The notes under the pieces were generated by a model. It made no database searches, was not told the DNA's origin, and saw only the letters and a program-made list of their open reading frames with translations. Position numbers and translations under genes: made by a program. This document shows positions 7,035 to 14,328 of a DNA stretch of 14,596 nt, piece after piece (the first letter of the stretch is position 1; each line of letters starts with the position of its first letter). Source of the DNA: Campylobacterales bacterium (GTDB lineage Bacteria > Campylobacterota > Campylobacteria > Campylobacterales > JAADDG01); NCBI GenBank assembly GCA_027009865.1, contig JALVCR010000058.1:1-14596 (forward strand), given 5' to 3'.

Positions 7035-8182
7035 CACTCTTCTTGTAAAGGAATAAATTTATTATCTTTTAGATAAAGAAGATAAATTTTATTGATTTTA
7101 TTATCTTTTCCTACAAATTGCACCAAAAACTCCCTATTATACATAATATAGGGCATAGATTTCAAGGAGTTTAAAATATCTTTAAACGATAAAAGAGAAG
7201 AAGAGTTCTCCAGAGCCAAAGCAAAAATTTTAGCATATAAAAATCCTTTAAAAGAGTCTATATTTGGTTTTTCTTTGGGATAGTATATACTCATAATATT
7301 TTCATACTCTATTTTTAGATTTTTATTTAAATCTACAGGAAAAATAGGAGTTGATACTATTAAATTTAAATCCATCCCTTCTACCTCTTTTCTTAAAGCC
7401 TCTATTCCTATACAAGAGGGAGCTAAAAAAATAGTATCTAAAAATCTATAATCATCTTCTGCTTTTTGCAAAAATTTTGAAGCCCCCCTATAAAAAGAGA
7501 GTAAAAATATTGCCTTTGGAGACTTTTTTGCCAATTTTTCATAAGCATCATTTATCAAAAAGGTATCGGCTATATAAGAGGCTTTATCAACCCAATTTAT
7601 ATGAGCTTTTTTTAAAAGAATTTCAAGCTTGTTTTTAATTTCATTAAAACAATAATTGTTTTCATAAAAAATAGAAACTCTCTTTATATCATTTTCTTTT
7701 AAATATTCTATGAGTTTTTCCAATTCTTCTTCAATATTTTTAGTTATAGAGAAATAATTTTTAAATGTATCAAACTCTTTTAATGAGCAATAGGGCATAA
7801 AAAAGGGATGAGTTTTGCTTGAATAGATTTCTAAAATCTTTTTGGAAATGCATGGAGAAAAAACACCAAAAAAGGCAAAAGGTTCATTTTTATCCATATT
7901 TTTTAAAACCGATAGAGCTATATCGCTCTTTCCTTTATCATCAATCAAAGTAAAATCAATCTTTTTAGAAAGAATCCTTTTTTCATTTATATATCTAAAA
8001 TAGGCTCTTACCCCTTTATAAAACGAAATGGAAATATCTTTATTAAGACCGCTTAAAGGGGCAAAAGATATAAGCTTTATATCATCCTTTATATAGATTT
8101 TTTTATTTAAAAAAAGATATAAACCAGAAATTATCAAAATCAAAACAAAAAGTGGAAACAATCTCTTTAAAAAAGAAAACAT
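7034..8182 (-). CDS. Membrane-anchored periplasmic ligand-binding protein (Leu/Ile/Val-type ABC substrate-binding fold)
   Basis: About 382 residues from the ATG at 8182 (AGAGG four bases upstream; a TTG one codon earlier at 8185 has poor spacing). A basic start and a hydrophobic run at residues about 8-25 act as signal or anchor; no lipobox cysteine follows, so the protein may stay tethered. The body begins IKLISFAPLSG and continues with a type I periplasmic-binding fold (GVRAYFRYIN, FAFFGVFSPC, VSIFYENNY, AIFLLSFYRG), like the amino-acid/urea-binding Peripla_BP_6 proteins. No permease or ATPase gene is nearby; instead it is coupled to a histidine kinase. It is therefore probably a sensory binding protein rather than a transporter part. 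The ligand cannot be told from sequence. Confidence 0.8.
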   Translation of the reverse strand: MFSFLKRLFPLFVLILIISGLYLFLNKKIYIKDDIKLISFAPLSGLNKDISISFYKGVRAYFRYINEKRILSKKIDFTLIDDKGKSDIALSVLKNMDKNEPFAFFGVFSPCISKKILEIYSSKTHPFFMPYCSLKEFDTFKNYFSITKNIEEELEKLIEYLKENDIKRVSIFYENNYCFNEIKNKLEILLKKAHINWVDKASYIADTFLINDAYEKLAKKSPKAIFLLSFYRGASKFLQKAEDDYRFLDTIFLAPSCIGIEALRKEVEGMDLNLIVSTPIFPVDLNKNLKIEYENIMSIYYPKEKPNIDSFKGFLYAKIFALALENSSSLLSFKDILNSLKSMPYIMYNREFLVQFVGKDNKINKIYLLYLKDNKFIPLQEE

Positions 8183-8195
8183 CAATCCTCTTTGG

Positions 8196-8201
8196 TATAA
8201 T
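8196..8201 (+). promoter_or_regulatory. Extended -10 box for yjbQ
   Basis: The plus strand reads TTTGGTATAATATT: TATAAT with an upstream TGG, ending 43 nt before the yjbQ ATG. It faces the minus-strand -10 at 8213-8218 only 11 bp away, so the two promoters overlap. Confidence 0.5.
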
Positions 8202-8212
8202 ATTAAGATGTT

Positions 8213-8218
8213 ATTTTA
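8213..8218 (-). promoter_or_regulatory. Extended -10 box for the binding protein / kinase operon
   Basis: The minus strand reads ATGGTAAAATAACATC: TAAAAT with the extended TGG, 30 nt before the ATG of the ligand-binding protein. Together with the yjbQ -10 it forms a 9-bp imperfect inverted repeat. Confidence 0.45.
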
Positions 8219-8244
8219 CCATTTTTATGAAAGGTTTAAAATAA

Positions 8245-8667
8245 ATGATTTTTTTACAAAAGAGTATCCTATTAACACCTAAAAGAAGGGGCTTTCATCT
8301 AATCACAAAAGAGCTTGAGAGAAATCTTCCGGAAATTTCCAAAATCAAAGAGGGGTTGGCAAATCTTTTTTTACAGCACACAAGCGCAAGTTTGACGATA
8401 AACGAAAATTACGACCCTTCCGTTAGATATGATATGGAAAACTATTTTAATAATTTAGTGCCCGAAGATACGCCATATTTTACACATACTTTAGAGGGAA
8501 GCGACGATATGCCAGCTCATATAAAAAGCTCTATTTTGGGAGTTAGCTTAAACGTTCCCATAACAAACGGAAGGTTTGCGCTGGGAACGTGGCAAGGAAT
8601 TTATCTAAATGAACATAGAGACTCTGGGGGCAGCAGAAGAGTGCTTGCTACGATTTTCGGACGGTAG
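8245..8667 (+). CDS. yjbQ: YjbQ family protein (UPF0047; secondary thiamine-phosphate synthase-like)
   Basis: The only plus-strand gene, 140 residues. It matches the YjbQ family over its full length: RGFHLIT near the start, LFLQHTSASLTINENYDP (about residues 42-59), HTLEGSDDMPAHIKSS (about 79-94), and GTWQGIYLNEHRDSGGSRR (about 117-135). E. coli YjbQ has weak thiamine-phosphate synthase activity in genetic tests, but the main role of the family is unclear. It forms a small cytoplasmic beta-sandwich that assembles as a trimer in known structures. The nearest AAGG is 10 nt before the ATG at 8245, a somewhat long spacing. The last 63 bp lie antisense to the 3' end of the kinase/phosphorylase gene, and no terminator is visible. 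Confidence 0.93.
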   Translation: MIFLQKSILLTPKRRGFHLITKELERNLPEISKIKEGLANLFLQHTSASLTINENYDPSVRYDMENYFNNLVPEDTPYFTHTLEGSDDMPAHIKSSILGVSLNVPITNGRFALGTWQGIYLNEHRDSGGSRRVLATIFGR

Positions 8668-11163
8668 ATATTTGTAGTTATACATCCTCTCGTAATATTC
8701 ATGAGCCATTCTGTCTGAATCAAAATATGGAACTATATCTTTCATAGCATTTTTCATCATCCATACCCATTTGGCCTGATCTCTATAATAGAGAGGAATG
8801 ATTTCGTTTTCTAAAATATCCATCATATTTTTATTATCCAATCTATCCTGTTCCTCTATCGGAAGAGATGGATCGCATCCTGGAATGACAAAAGAGTTTA
8901 CTCCATGTTTTGCAAACTCCGGATGCCAGCCGTCGGGAATTGAGAAATGAAGCGCACCGTTCATACTCGCAGTCATTCCGCTTGTTCCGGAAGCCTCTCT
9001 TGTAATTCTTGGAGTATTTAGCCAAACATCGGCGCCTCTTTTTAAGATAGCCGAAAGCTCAAGCTCATAACCTGTTAAAACGGTAGCTCTTTTTAAATCT
9101 TTTGTAATATAAACAAGCTCATTAAACAGATCGATAGCCATCTCGTCTCCGGGATAAGGTTTTCCCGCCCAGATAATTTGAACCGGCTCTTTCTCTCTTG
9201 TTACAAGATTTATAAATCTCTCAAAATCATATTTTAAAAGTCCAGGTCTCTTATATTCGGCAAATCTTCTTGCCCAAACTATAGTAATTACGTTTGGATC
9301 AAACATCTTTCCGGTCTGATCGGCTACCACATTAAAAAGCATTCTCTTTAAATGTTTTTTTCTTAAAATTATTTCATAATCAAGGTTTTCATCAAGGGCT
9401 CTTATCATTCCCTTATCTTGCCAGTAACGCCTATTTTGCGCATTTGTAATAGGAATGATTTTTGAAATTCCGCTATATTTGCCCCACATCTCATTAGCTA
9501 CTTTACTGTGTATTTTGGAAACGGCGTTTGAAATTTTAGAAAGCCTAAGCGCTCCCAGAGTCAAAGAGAAGACATCATCATAAGTTTGAGTAATATCTCT
9601 TACGGTATCCAAATCCAAATCCCCAAAAAATCCCATTCTGTGGAGAAAATGGATATTATGCTCCTCATTTCCCGCAGCTTCAGGAGTATGGGTTGTAAAA
9701 ACAAGTCTCTTTCTTACTTCATCTACGCTCCCATACTTTTTATACAGATGAAAAGCCAAAGGAATGGAGTGCCCTTCGTTCATATGGTATATATCTATCT
9801 CCTCTCCAAGAGCCTCCAAAGCCTTGATTCCCCCTATTCCCAAAACTATCTCCTGAGCGATTCTCGCCTCATGGTTACCATCATAGAGTCTTTTTGTTAT
9901 CGTTCTTGCCAAGTAGTCGTTTTGGTCTATATCTGTTGTCAATAATACAACGGGAGCTGATTGAAAGGTTTCAGGTTTTAAAAGATAAACTTTAACAAAT
10001 ACCGGTTTGCCATTTACAGTAACAGTTACCGTTACATTTGGATCCTCTAAAAAGTGATACTTTTTGGAAATATAAGAAACCGCCATGCTCCCATCTTCCC
10101 TTCTTACCTGGTCATAGTATCCGTATGTCCAAAGTATTCCCACGCCTATAACGTTTTGTTTAAGATCATATGCGCTTCTCATATGAGAACCGGCCAAAAA
10201 TCCAAGTCCTCCAGAATATATCTTTAGTGCTTGATGAATCGCAAACTCCATACTAAAATATGCAACTTTAGTGCTGTATTTCTCATCATAATTTATATCA
10301 AAATGGCTCATGTAAAACTTCCTTGTATATTTTTCTAATTTTTCTGCACCTTCCAAAGAGGCGTTTTCAAATCTTGAAATAGATATATTTAAATCCTTTA
10401 AAGATTTATTCAAAGCCTTTTTAGAAACCTCTTTTTGAACAAAATTTAAAAGATCGGGATTATTTTTTATAACGCCCCCTCCCAAAATCAGATACTCCGG
10501 ATTTAAAATGGTAACTATAGAGGAGGTGGCAAAAGCTAAACCTTCATAAAAATTATTCAAAATCTCTTTTGCCTCTTTTAAAGAGCTCTCTCTTAAAGCC
10601 TCTAAAGTAGGCTCAATTTGAAGATTATAATAATCTACCCACTTTTTTAATCCTATTCCCGATACATAAAGCTCTAAACAGTCATCTTTCCCGCATCCGC
10701 ACTTAAAAGGAGCCTTTTTATATGGAATATGCCCTATCTCGCCGGCTAAATTGTTAACTCCTCTAATAATTTCCCCATCTTCGCAATAAGCGCTTCCAAA
10801 GCCTGTTCCTATGTAAAACAAAACTATGCTCTTATCTTTGCCAAGCTCATCCATTTCAGCTAAAAGAGCGCATTTTAAATCATTCTCTATCTCAAGTCTT
10901 ACTTTATATTTAGACTCAATATACTCTTTTATATTTTTGTGCTTTATATCGATATTAGGAGAAGAGAGGATAACTCCATCCTTTACCTGTCCGGCAAAAG
11001 ATATTCCTATAAAATCTATATCCTCAAGTTCAGTCAGTTTAGTTTCCAAAAAATCTATCAAATCAACTTTATCGCTGTCTATAACTTTTTGAGATACTAT
11101 TTCATGATTTCTTTTTATAAGATATCTAAAATGGGTTCCGCCGTAATCGATATAGAGTTTCAT
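8605..11163 (-). CDS. glgP: Fusion of ROK-family (gluco)kinase and GT35 alpha-glucan phosphorylase-like protein
   Basis: 852 residues from the ATG at 11163 (AAGG 9 nt upstream; a TTG at 11169 is the alternative). Residues 1-about 282 are a full ROK kinase: IDYGGT (5-10), E93-N-D95 with the catalytic Asp, GTGFGS (119-124), LAGEIGH (139-145) and the zinc set H145, C155, C157, C162. Residues 285-852 are a short GT35 phosphorylase starting at VAYFSMEFAIHQALKIYSGG, with H465 in HMNEGH, HTPEAAGNE, ARRFAEYKRP (631-640), WAGKPYPGDEM and GTSGM (726-730). It lacks the N-terminal domain of longer archaeal-type enzymes. The residue after GTSGM is T731, where phosphorylases carry the PLP-binding Lys. Expected roles are phosphorylation of glucose and phosphorolysis of alpha-1,4-glucan to glucose-1-phosphate; the second is in doubt. 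The last 21 codons lie antisense to yjbQ. Confidence 0.88.
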   Translation of the reverse strand: MKLYIDYGGTHFRYLIKRNHEIVSQKVIDSDKVDLIDFLETKLTELEDIDFIGISFAGQVKDGVILSSPNIDIKHKNIKEYIESKYKVRLEIENDLKCALLAEMDELGKDKSIVLFYIGTGFGSAYCEDGEIIRGVNNLAGEIGHIPYKKAPFKCGCGKDDCLELYVSGIGLKKWVDYYNLQIEPTLEALRESSLKEAKEILNNFYEGLAFATSSIVTILNPEYLILGGGVIKNNPDLLNFVQKEVSKKALNKSLKDLNISISRFENASLEGAEKLEKYTRKFYMSHFDINYDEKYSTKVAYFSMEFAIHQALKIYSGGLGFLAGSHMRSAYDLKQNVIGVGILWTYGYYDQVRREDGSMAVSYISKKYHFLEDPNVTVTVTVNGKPVFVKVYLLKPETFQSAPVVLLTTDIDQNDYLARTITKRLYDGNHEARIAQEIVLGIGGIKALEALGEEIDIYHMNEGHSIPLAFHLYKKYGSVDEVRKRLVFTTHTPEAAGNEEHNIHFLHRMGFFGDLDLDTVRDITQTYDDVFSLTLGALRLSKISNAVSKIHSKVANEMWGKYSGISKIIPITNAQNRRYWQDKGMIRALDENLDYEIILRKKHLKRMLFNVVADQTGKMFDPNVITIVWARRFAEYKRPGLLKYDFERFINLVTREKEPVQIIWAGKPYPGDEMAIDLFNELVYITKDLKRATVLTGYELELSAILKRGADVWLNTPRITREASGTSGMTASMNGALHFSIPDGWHPEFAKHGVNSFVIPGCDPSLPIEEQDRLDNKNMMDILENEIIPLYYRDQAKWVWMMKNAMKDIVPYFDSDRMAHEYYERMYNYKYLPSENRSKHSSAAPRVSMFI
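10309..10324 (-). promoter_or_regulatory. Internal ribosome binding site and ATG at the kinase/phosphorylase join
   Basis: On the minus strand AAGGAAG is followed after 6 nt (TTTTAC) by an in-frame ATG, codon 285 of the fusion. This is exactly where the phosphorylase part begins, so a separate 568-residue phosphorylase could be translated. In the next frame the same bases read TGA overlapping the ATG (ATGA), the usual arrangement of two coupled genes. Confidence 0.6.
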
Positions 11164-11197
11164 AGCCAATTACCTTTTATAATTTTTATTATTACGG

Positions 11198-11203
11198 ATT
11201 TTA
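11198..11203 (-). promoter_or_regulatory. Candidate -10 box for the kinase/phosphorylase gene
   Basis: The minus strand reads TTGGATAAAATCC: TAAAAT 34 nt before the ATG at 11163, downstream of the hairpin that appears to end the galT operon. There is no clear -35. Confidence 0.4.
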
Positions 11204-11217
11204 TCCAATTTTTTACT

Positions 11218-11245
11218 AAAAAGAGATTTATCCTGATGATAAATC
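11218..11245 (-). terminator. Hairpin with T-tract after galT
   Basis: On the minus strand a perfect 8-bp stem GATTTATC / GATAAATC with a 5-nt loop is followed by TCTTTTT, 26 nt after the galT stop. It looks like an intrinsic terminator, although the AT-rich stem could instead be an operator for the downstream kinase/phosphorylase promoter. Confidence 0.55.
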
Positions 11246-11271
11246 GGTAAATTACAATCTTAATTGAATTT

Positions 11272-12279
11272 TTAAATATTTTTTAACTTATCCGCAGCCT
11301 CCTCTGGAGAGAGAGGATTTATATGCATCTTTGTAGCTATCTCAAAACCTGCAAACTTATAAAGACGAGGAGTTATCTGAATATAAAATCTATAAAAATC
11401 ATTCAACTCATAAAAGAAATTTGGATCTCTTTGATTAGTTTTTGGAGGAGAGTTTTTGAAAATAAGATTAAAATCAAAATCTCCTAAAACTTCATACAAT
11501 CTTTTAAAAATATCTCTTAAAATTTCAGATAAAGAAAAGAGTCTCTTTTCATCCAACAAAGCTATTGAAGAGATTGGAAAAAGAGGAGCTATGAAAATTT
11601 CAAAAGGAAAAAAGGATGCAAAAGGAGAAAAAGCTATAAAATCATCATTTTTAGAAACAACTCTTTTATCTATTTTAATCTCTTCATTTATGATATCATC
11701 CATCAAAGCTCTATTATGTTTTTTAAAATACTCTCTTTTTCTCTCTATCTCCTCTCTTATATCCTTTGGAATAAAAGAGGTGGCTATAATCTGAGAGTGG
11801 GGATGTCTTAAAGTAGCTCCCGCATTTAACCCCTGATTTTTAAAAATAGATATATACTCAAGTCTTTTATCGTTTTGAAGATCGATATATCTGCTCTTTA
11901 GGGCAAAAAGATAATTTCTAAACTCAAAAACGTCATAATCTCTCATCTTTTTAAAATGATCAGGCGTTTCTATAACGACTTCATGAGCGCCCAATCCTTC
12001 GGCATATTCAAAAAATCCGTCCCTAAAAGATCTTTTTCTGTTCTCTACGCTTAAAGCGTGATATAAATTTGGAACGACTCTAACAAGCCACTCCCCCCTC
12101 TCGTTTTTTAAAGAAAAAATCTCTTTTGGAGTAAAATTCTCTCTTCCTCTCTCAAAAGGACACTCATTAATATTTTCTCTTTCTTTTTCGCAAAAAGCAA
12201 AATCTATTGGCCTGTGAAGCCTGTTTGGAGCTATTATAACCCTCTCTCCCCTAAGCGGGCAAAATCTAATCTCCGACAC
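11272..12279 (-). CDS. galT: GalT-family hexose-1-phosphate nucleotidyltransferase
   Basis: A 335-residue HIT-superfamily protein of the GalT type. LRHPHSQI gives H159-P-H161 with H161 as the likely nucleophile, and Q163 follows. The N terminus (RFCPLRGERVIIAPNRLHRP) and the C terminus (INPLSPEEAA) match the family. Zinc ligands C40, H99 and H159 are recognisable, but CPFERG has Glu at position 43 where the usual CPFCxG has the second Cys. GalT swaps UMP between UDP-glucose and galactose-1-phosphate; relatives act on ADP-glucose. No galK or galE is present, and the gene sits between a glucanotransferase and a phosphorylase, so a role at glucose-1-phosphate/nucleotide-glucose is possible. The GTG start at 12279 follows the upstream stop without a gap, with GGAG 5 nt upstream. 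Confidence 0.87.
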   Translation of the reverse strand: MSEIRFCPLRGERVIIAPNRLHRPIDFAFCEKERENINECPFERGRENFTPKEIFSLKNERGEWLVRVVPNLYHALSVENRKRSFRDGFFEYAEGLGAHEVVIETPDHFKKMRDYDVFEFRNYLFALKSRYIDLQNDKRLEYISIFKNQGLNAGATLRHPHSQIIATSFIPKDIREEIERKREYFKKHNRALMDDIINEEIKIDKRVVSKNDDFIAFSPFASFFPFEIFIAPLFPISSIALLDEKRLFSLSEILRDIFKRLYEVLGDFDFNLIFKNSPPKTNQRDPNFFYELNDFYRFYIQITPRLYKFAGFEIATKMHINPLSPEEAADKLKNI

Positions 12280-14319
12280 TTACTCTCCTAAAAGAGGAGT
12301 TATCTCTATCTCCCCTTCCAATTTAAAAGACTCTTTAAAAGGATAGGCCAAAGCAAAAGATACTCCCTGATTTATCACCTCAAAACCGCTCTCGCTTTGA
12401 GAGATGGAGTCAATAGAGGTTTGATACAAAGTAAAATTTTTATCGCTTCTTATAATAATTCTCTTATCGGTATAGATATCCTCTATCCAAATCTCATTTA
12501 GATTTTCTGTTTTTTTCTTGGAAAATTTCTCAGCATTTATTCTTATATCATCCAAAGAGGCAAAATGGAAATTAAATTCGCTAAAATATAAAAACTCTTC
12601 CTCGCTGCTGCTCTCTATAAAAATAGAAAATTTTAAGATATTATCTTTTAGCCTATATTTTTTTACAATCTCAGTTTTATATTTTTTAAAATCTTTATAA
12701 ATTCCGCCCTCTCTGTGAAAAACAGCCCCCTTTTTATCTTCTATCATTAAAAAGGGCTGATTTGCAAAATCCCCGTATTCGTTAAAAGAGCATCTATCAA
12801 ACTTTTCCAAATCAAATCCAAAATCGGTTATATGATCTATAAAAGAGTTTTTAATATACCAGTCAAATTTCAATAAATCTCTATACTTTTGCAAATTGGA
12901 AAAATCATTTGAATGAATAGTCTCTATTCCATCTTCCGTTTTAAAATTTTGATTAAAATCGTTTTGCAAAATCTTTTCGTGATAAGCCTCTTTATATCTT
13001 GTAAGAGTATTTTGAAGATTAAATTTTTTATCCCTTAAATCAAACTCCACAAGCTGAGCGCCATTTTTACTCTCAAAAAGGGCTATCAAATCTTTGGATA
13101 CAAGCTTAACCTCTTCATATCCGTCCAAATTGATATCTTTAATTTCAATTCTATCTTTTTTATATCTTAAATTCTCACAATTTATAATAAATCTGTAAGC
13201 ATTGTCTCTTAAATTAGGAAGATAAATTCCACCAAATACTCCGTGCCACAAAACATCGTTTGTTTGAGCTTTATAGAGATTCTCTTTATATTCCTCATTT
13301 TTTTTGGAATTTTTAGAAAGCTCTAAAACCCTTTTGTGGATTCTGTTTGACTCTTGATATTTAACAAGAAAATTTTTCCAAATACTTCCCTTTAGAAATT
13401 TCTCTATATAATCTTCACTCTCCCCAACACTCAGCATTCTCTCTTTCATCTTTTCAAGCGCATAAGCATCATCTGCTCTCAAAGACCATTCGCCCATCTC
13501 AAAATAGGAGGTAGTCGGAAGATAAGCCAAAGAGATAGGTTTGAAATTTTTAATATAATCTTTATAAAGCATCGTCTCTATCTTCTCATTTTCCAAAACG
13601 CTTTTAATAAAATCCTCAAGCCATCCCTTCTCATAAACCCACTCATAAGTTTTCGGCCAGATTCCAAACTTCTCCCCGTCATCAAAAATAACCCCGGCAT
13701 TTACCCTCTCATCGGCTATGCCCTCAAGATACTCAACCACCTCTTTTACCGGCTTAAAGGGAAGAATATATCTTAGAGTCTTATTTATTGGAAAAATTTT
13801 TATCTCTTCTCCGCTCTCTTCCGTTACAAAATATCCGTTTAAATTATTTTTATCAAATCCGGCGCTTATGAAATGGTAATCATCCACAACCACATACTCT
13901 ATTTCACACTTTTTAAGATCCAAAACTATAGAGCTATCCCAAACCCTCTCGGTAAGCCATAAACCTTTTGGCTTTTGTCCAAAATTCTTTTTAATAAATT
14001 TATTTAACTTCTCTATTTGAGCCACTCTGTCTTTGGAAGGTATTGAAGCTAAAATAGGCTCATAATAGCCGCCGCTTAAAAACTCTATCTGCCCCAAAGA
14101 GGATGCCTCTTTCATCAAAGAGAAAAGCTCTTTATCGTTATCTTTTATATATTCCAAAAGCCACCCGCTATAATGAACGGAAAATTTAAAATCTTTATAT
14201 TTTACAACCTCTTTGAAGAAAGGTTTATAAGCTTTTTTAATAGCTTCATCTACAACTTCGCTAAAATTATCCACCGGCTGATGACAGTGAATTCCCAAAA
14301 GTAAAGCGCTCTTTTTCAT
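12280..14319 (-). CDS. GH57 4-alpha-glucanotransferase
   Basis: A 679-residue protein with the layout of the Thermococcus litoralis 4-alpha-glucanotransferase. The GH57 barrel occupies about residues 1-300: LLGIHCHQPVDN at the start, SGGYYEP, nucleophile E124 in GLWLTERVWD and acid/base D214 in IFDDGEKFGIWP. The central helical domain (DUF1925 type) includes NDVLWHGVFGGIYLPNLR at about 357-374. A C-terminal beta-sandwich (DUF1926 type) follows to the end. It would transfer maltooligosaccharide segments between alpha-1,4-glucans, leaving glucose or maltose and longer chains suited to phosphorylase. No signal peptide, so cytoplasmic. The ATG at 14319 is 9 bp after the upstream stop, with AAGGG overlapping that stop, so it is co-transcribed with the upstream gene. 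Confidence 0.93.
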   Translation of the reverse strand: MKKSALLLGIHCHQPVDNFSEVVDEAIKKAYKPFFKEVVKYKDFKFSVHYSGWLLEYIKDNDKELFSLMKEASSLGQIEFLSGGYYEPILASIPSKDRVAQIEKLNKFIKKNFGQKPKGLWLTERVWDSSIVLDLKKCEIEYVVVDDYHFISAGFDKNNLNGYFVTEESGEEIKIFPINKTLRYILPFKPVKEVVEYLEGIADERVNAGVIFDDGEKFGIWPKTYEWVYEKGWLEDFIKSVLENEKIETMLYKDYIKNFKPISLAYLPTTSYFEMGEWSLRADDAYALEKMKERMLSVGESEDYIEKFLKGSIWKNFLVKYQESNRIHKRVLELSKNSKKNEEYKENLYKAQTNDVLWHGVFGGIYLPNLRDNAYRFIINCENLRYKKDRIEIKDINLDGYEEVKLVSKDLIALFESKNGAQLVEFDLRDKKFNLQNTLTRYKEAYHEKILQNDFNQNFKTEDGIETIHSNDFSNLQKYRDLLKFDWYIKNSFIDHITDFGFDLEKFDRCSFNEYGDFANQPFLMIEDKKGAVFHREGGIYKDFKKYKTEIVKKYRLKDNILKFSIFIESSSEEEFLYFSEFNFHFASLDDIRINAEKFSKKKTENLNEIWIEDIYTDKRIIIRSDKNFTLYQTSIDSISQSESGFEVINQGVSFALAYPFKESFKLEGEIEITPLLGE

Positions 14320-14328
14320 AAAATACCC

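Noticed and set aside
8227..8244. Five-codon mini-ORF (ATG...TAA, MKGLK) abutting the yjbQ start codon
   Set aside because: It has no ribosome site of its own and is too short to judge; AT-rich leaders give such ORFs by chance. It could affect yjbQ initiation only if conserved in relatives.
9970..10050. Short repeat of Val-Thr codons (VTVTVTV) in the phosphorylase part
   Set aside because: It fits an ordinary beta strand of the phosphorylase N-terminal domain and is not a DNA repeat of note.
10939..11250. Plus-strand ORF of 103 codons antisense to the ROK kinase start
   Set aside because: It overlaps the conserved kinase N terminus and the intergenic hairpin, with no recognisable domain.
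11456..11794. Plus-strand ORF of 112 codons antisense to galT
   Set aside because: Its Ser/Lys/Leu-rich composition is what the complement of AT-rich coding gives; no motif, and galT is well supported on the other strand.
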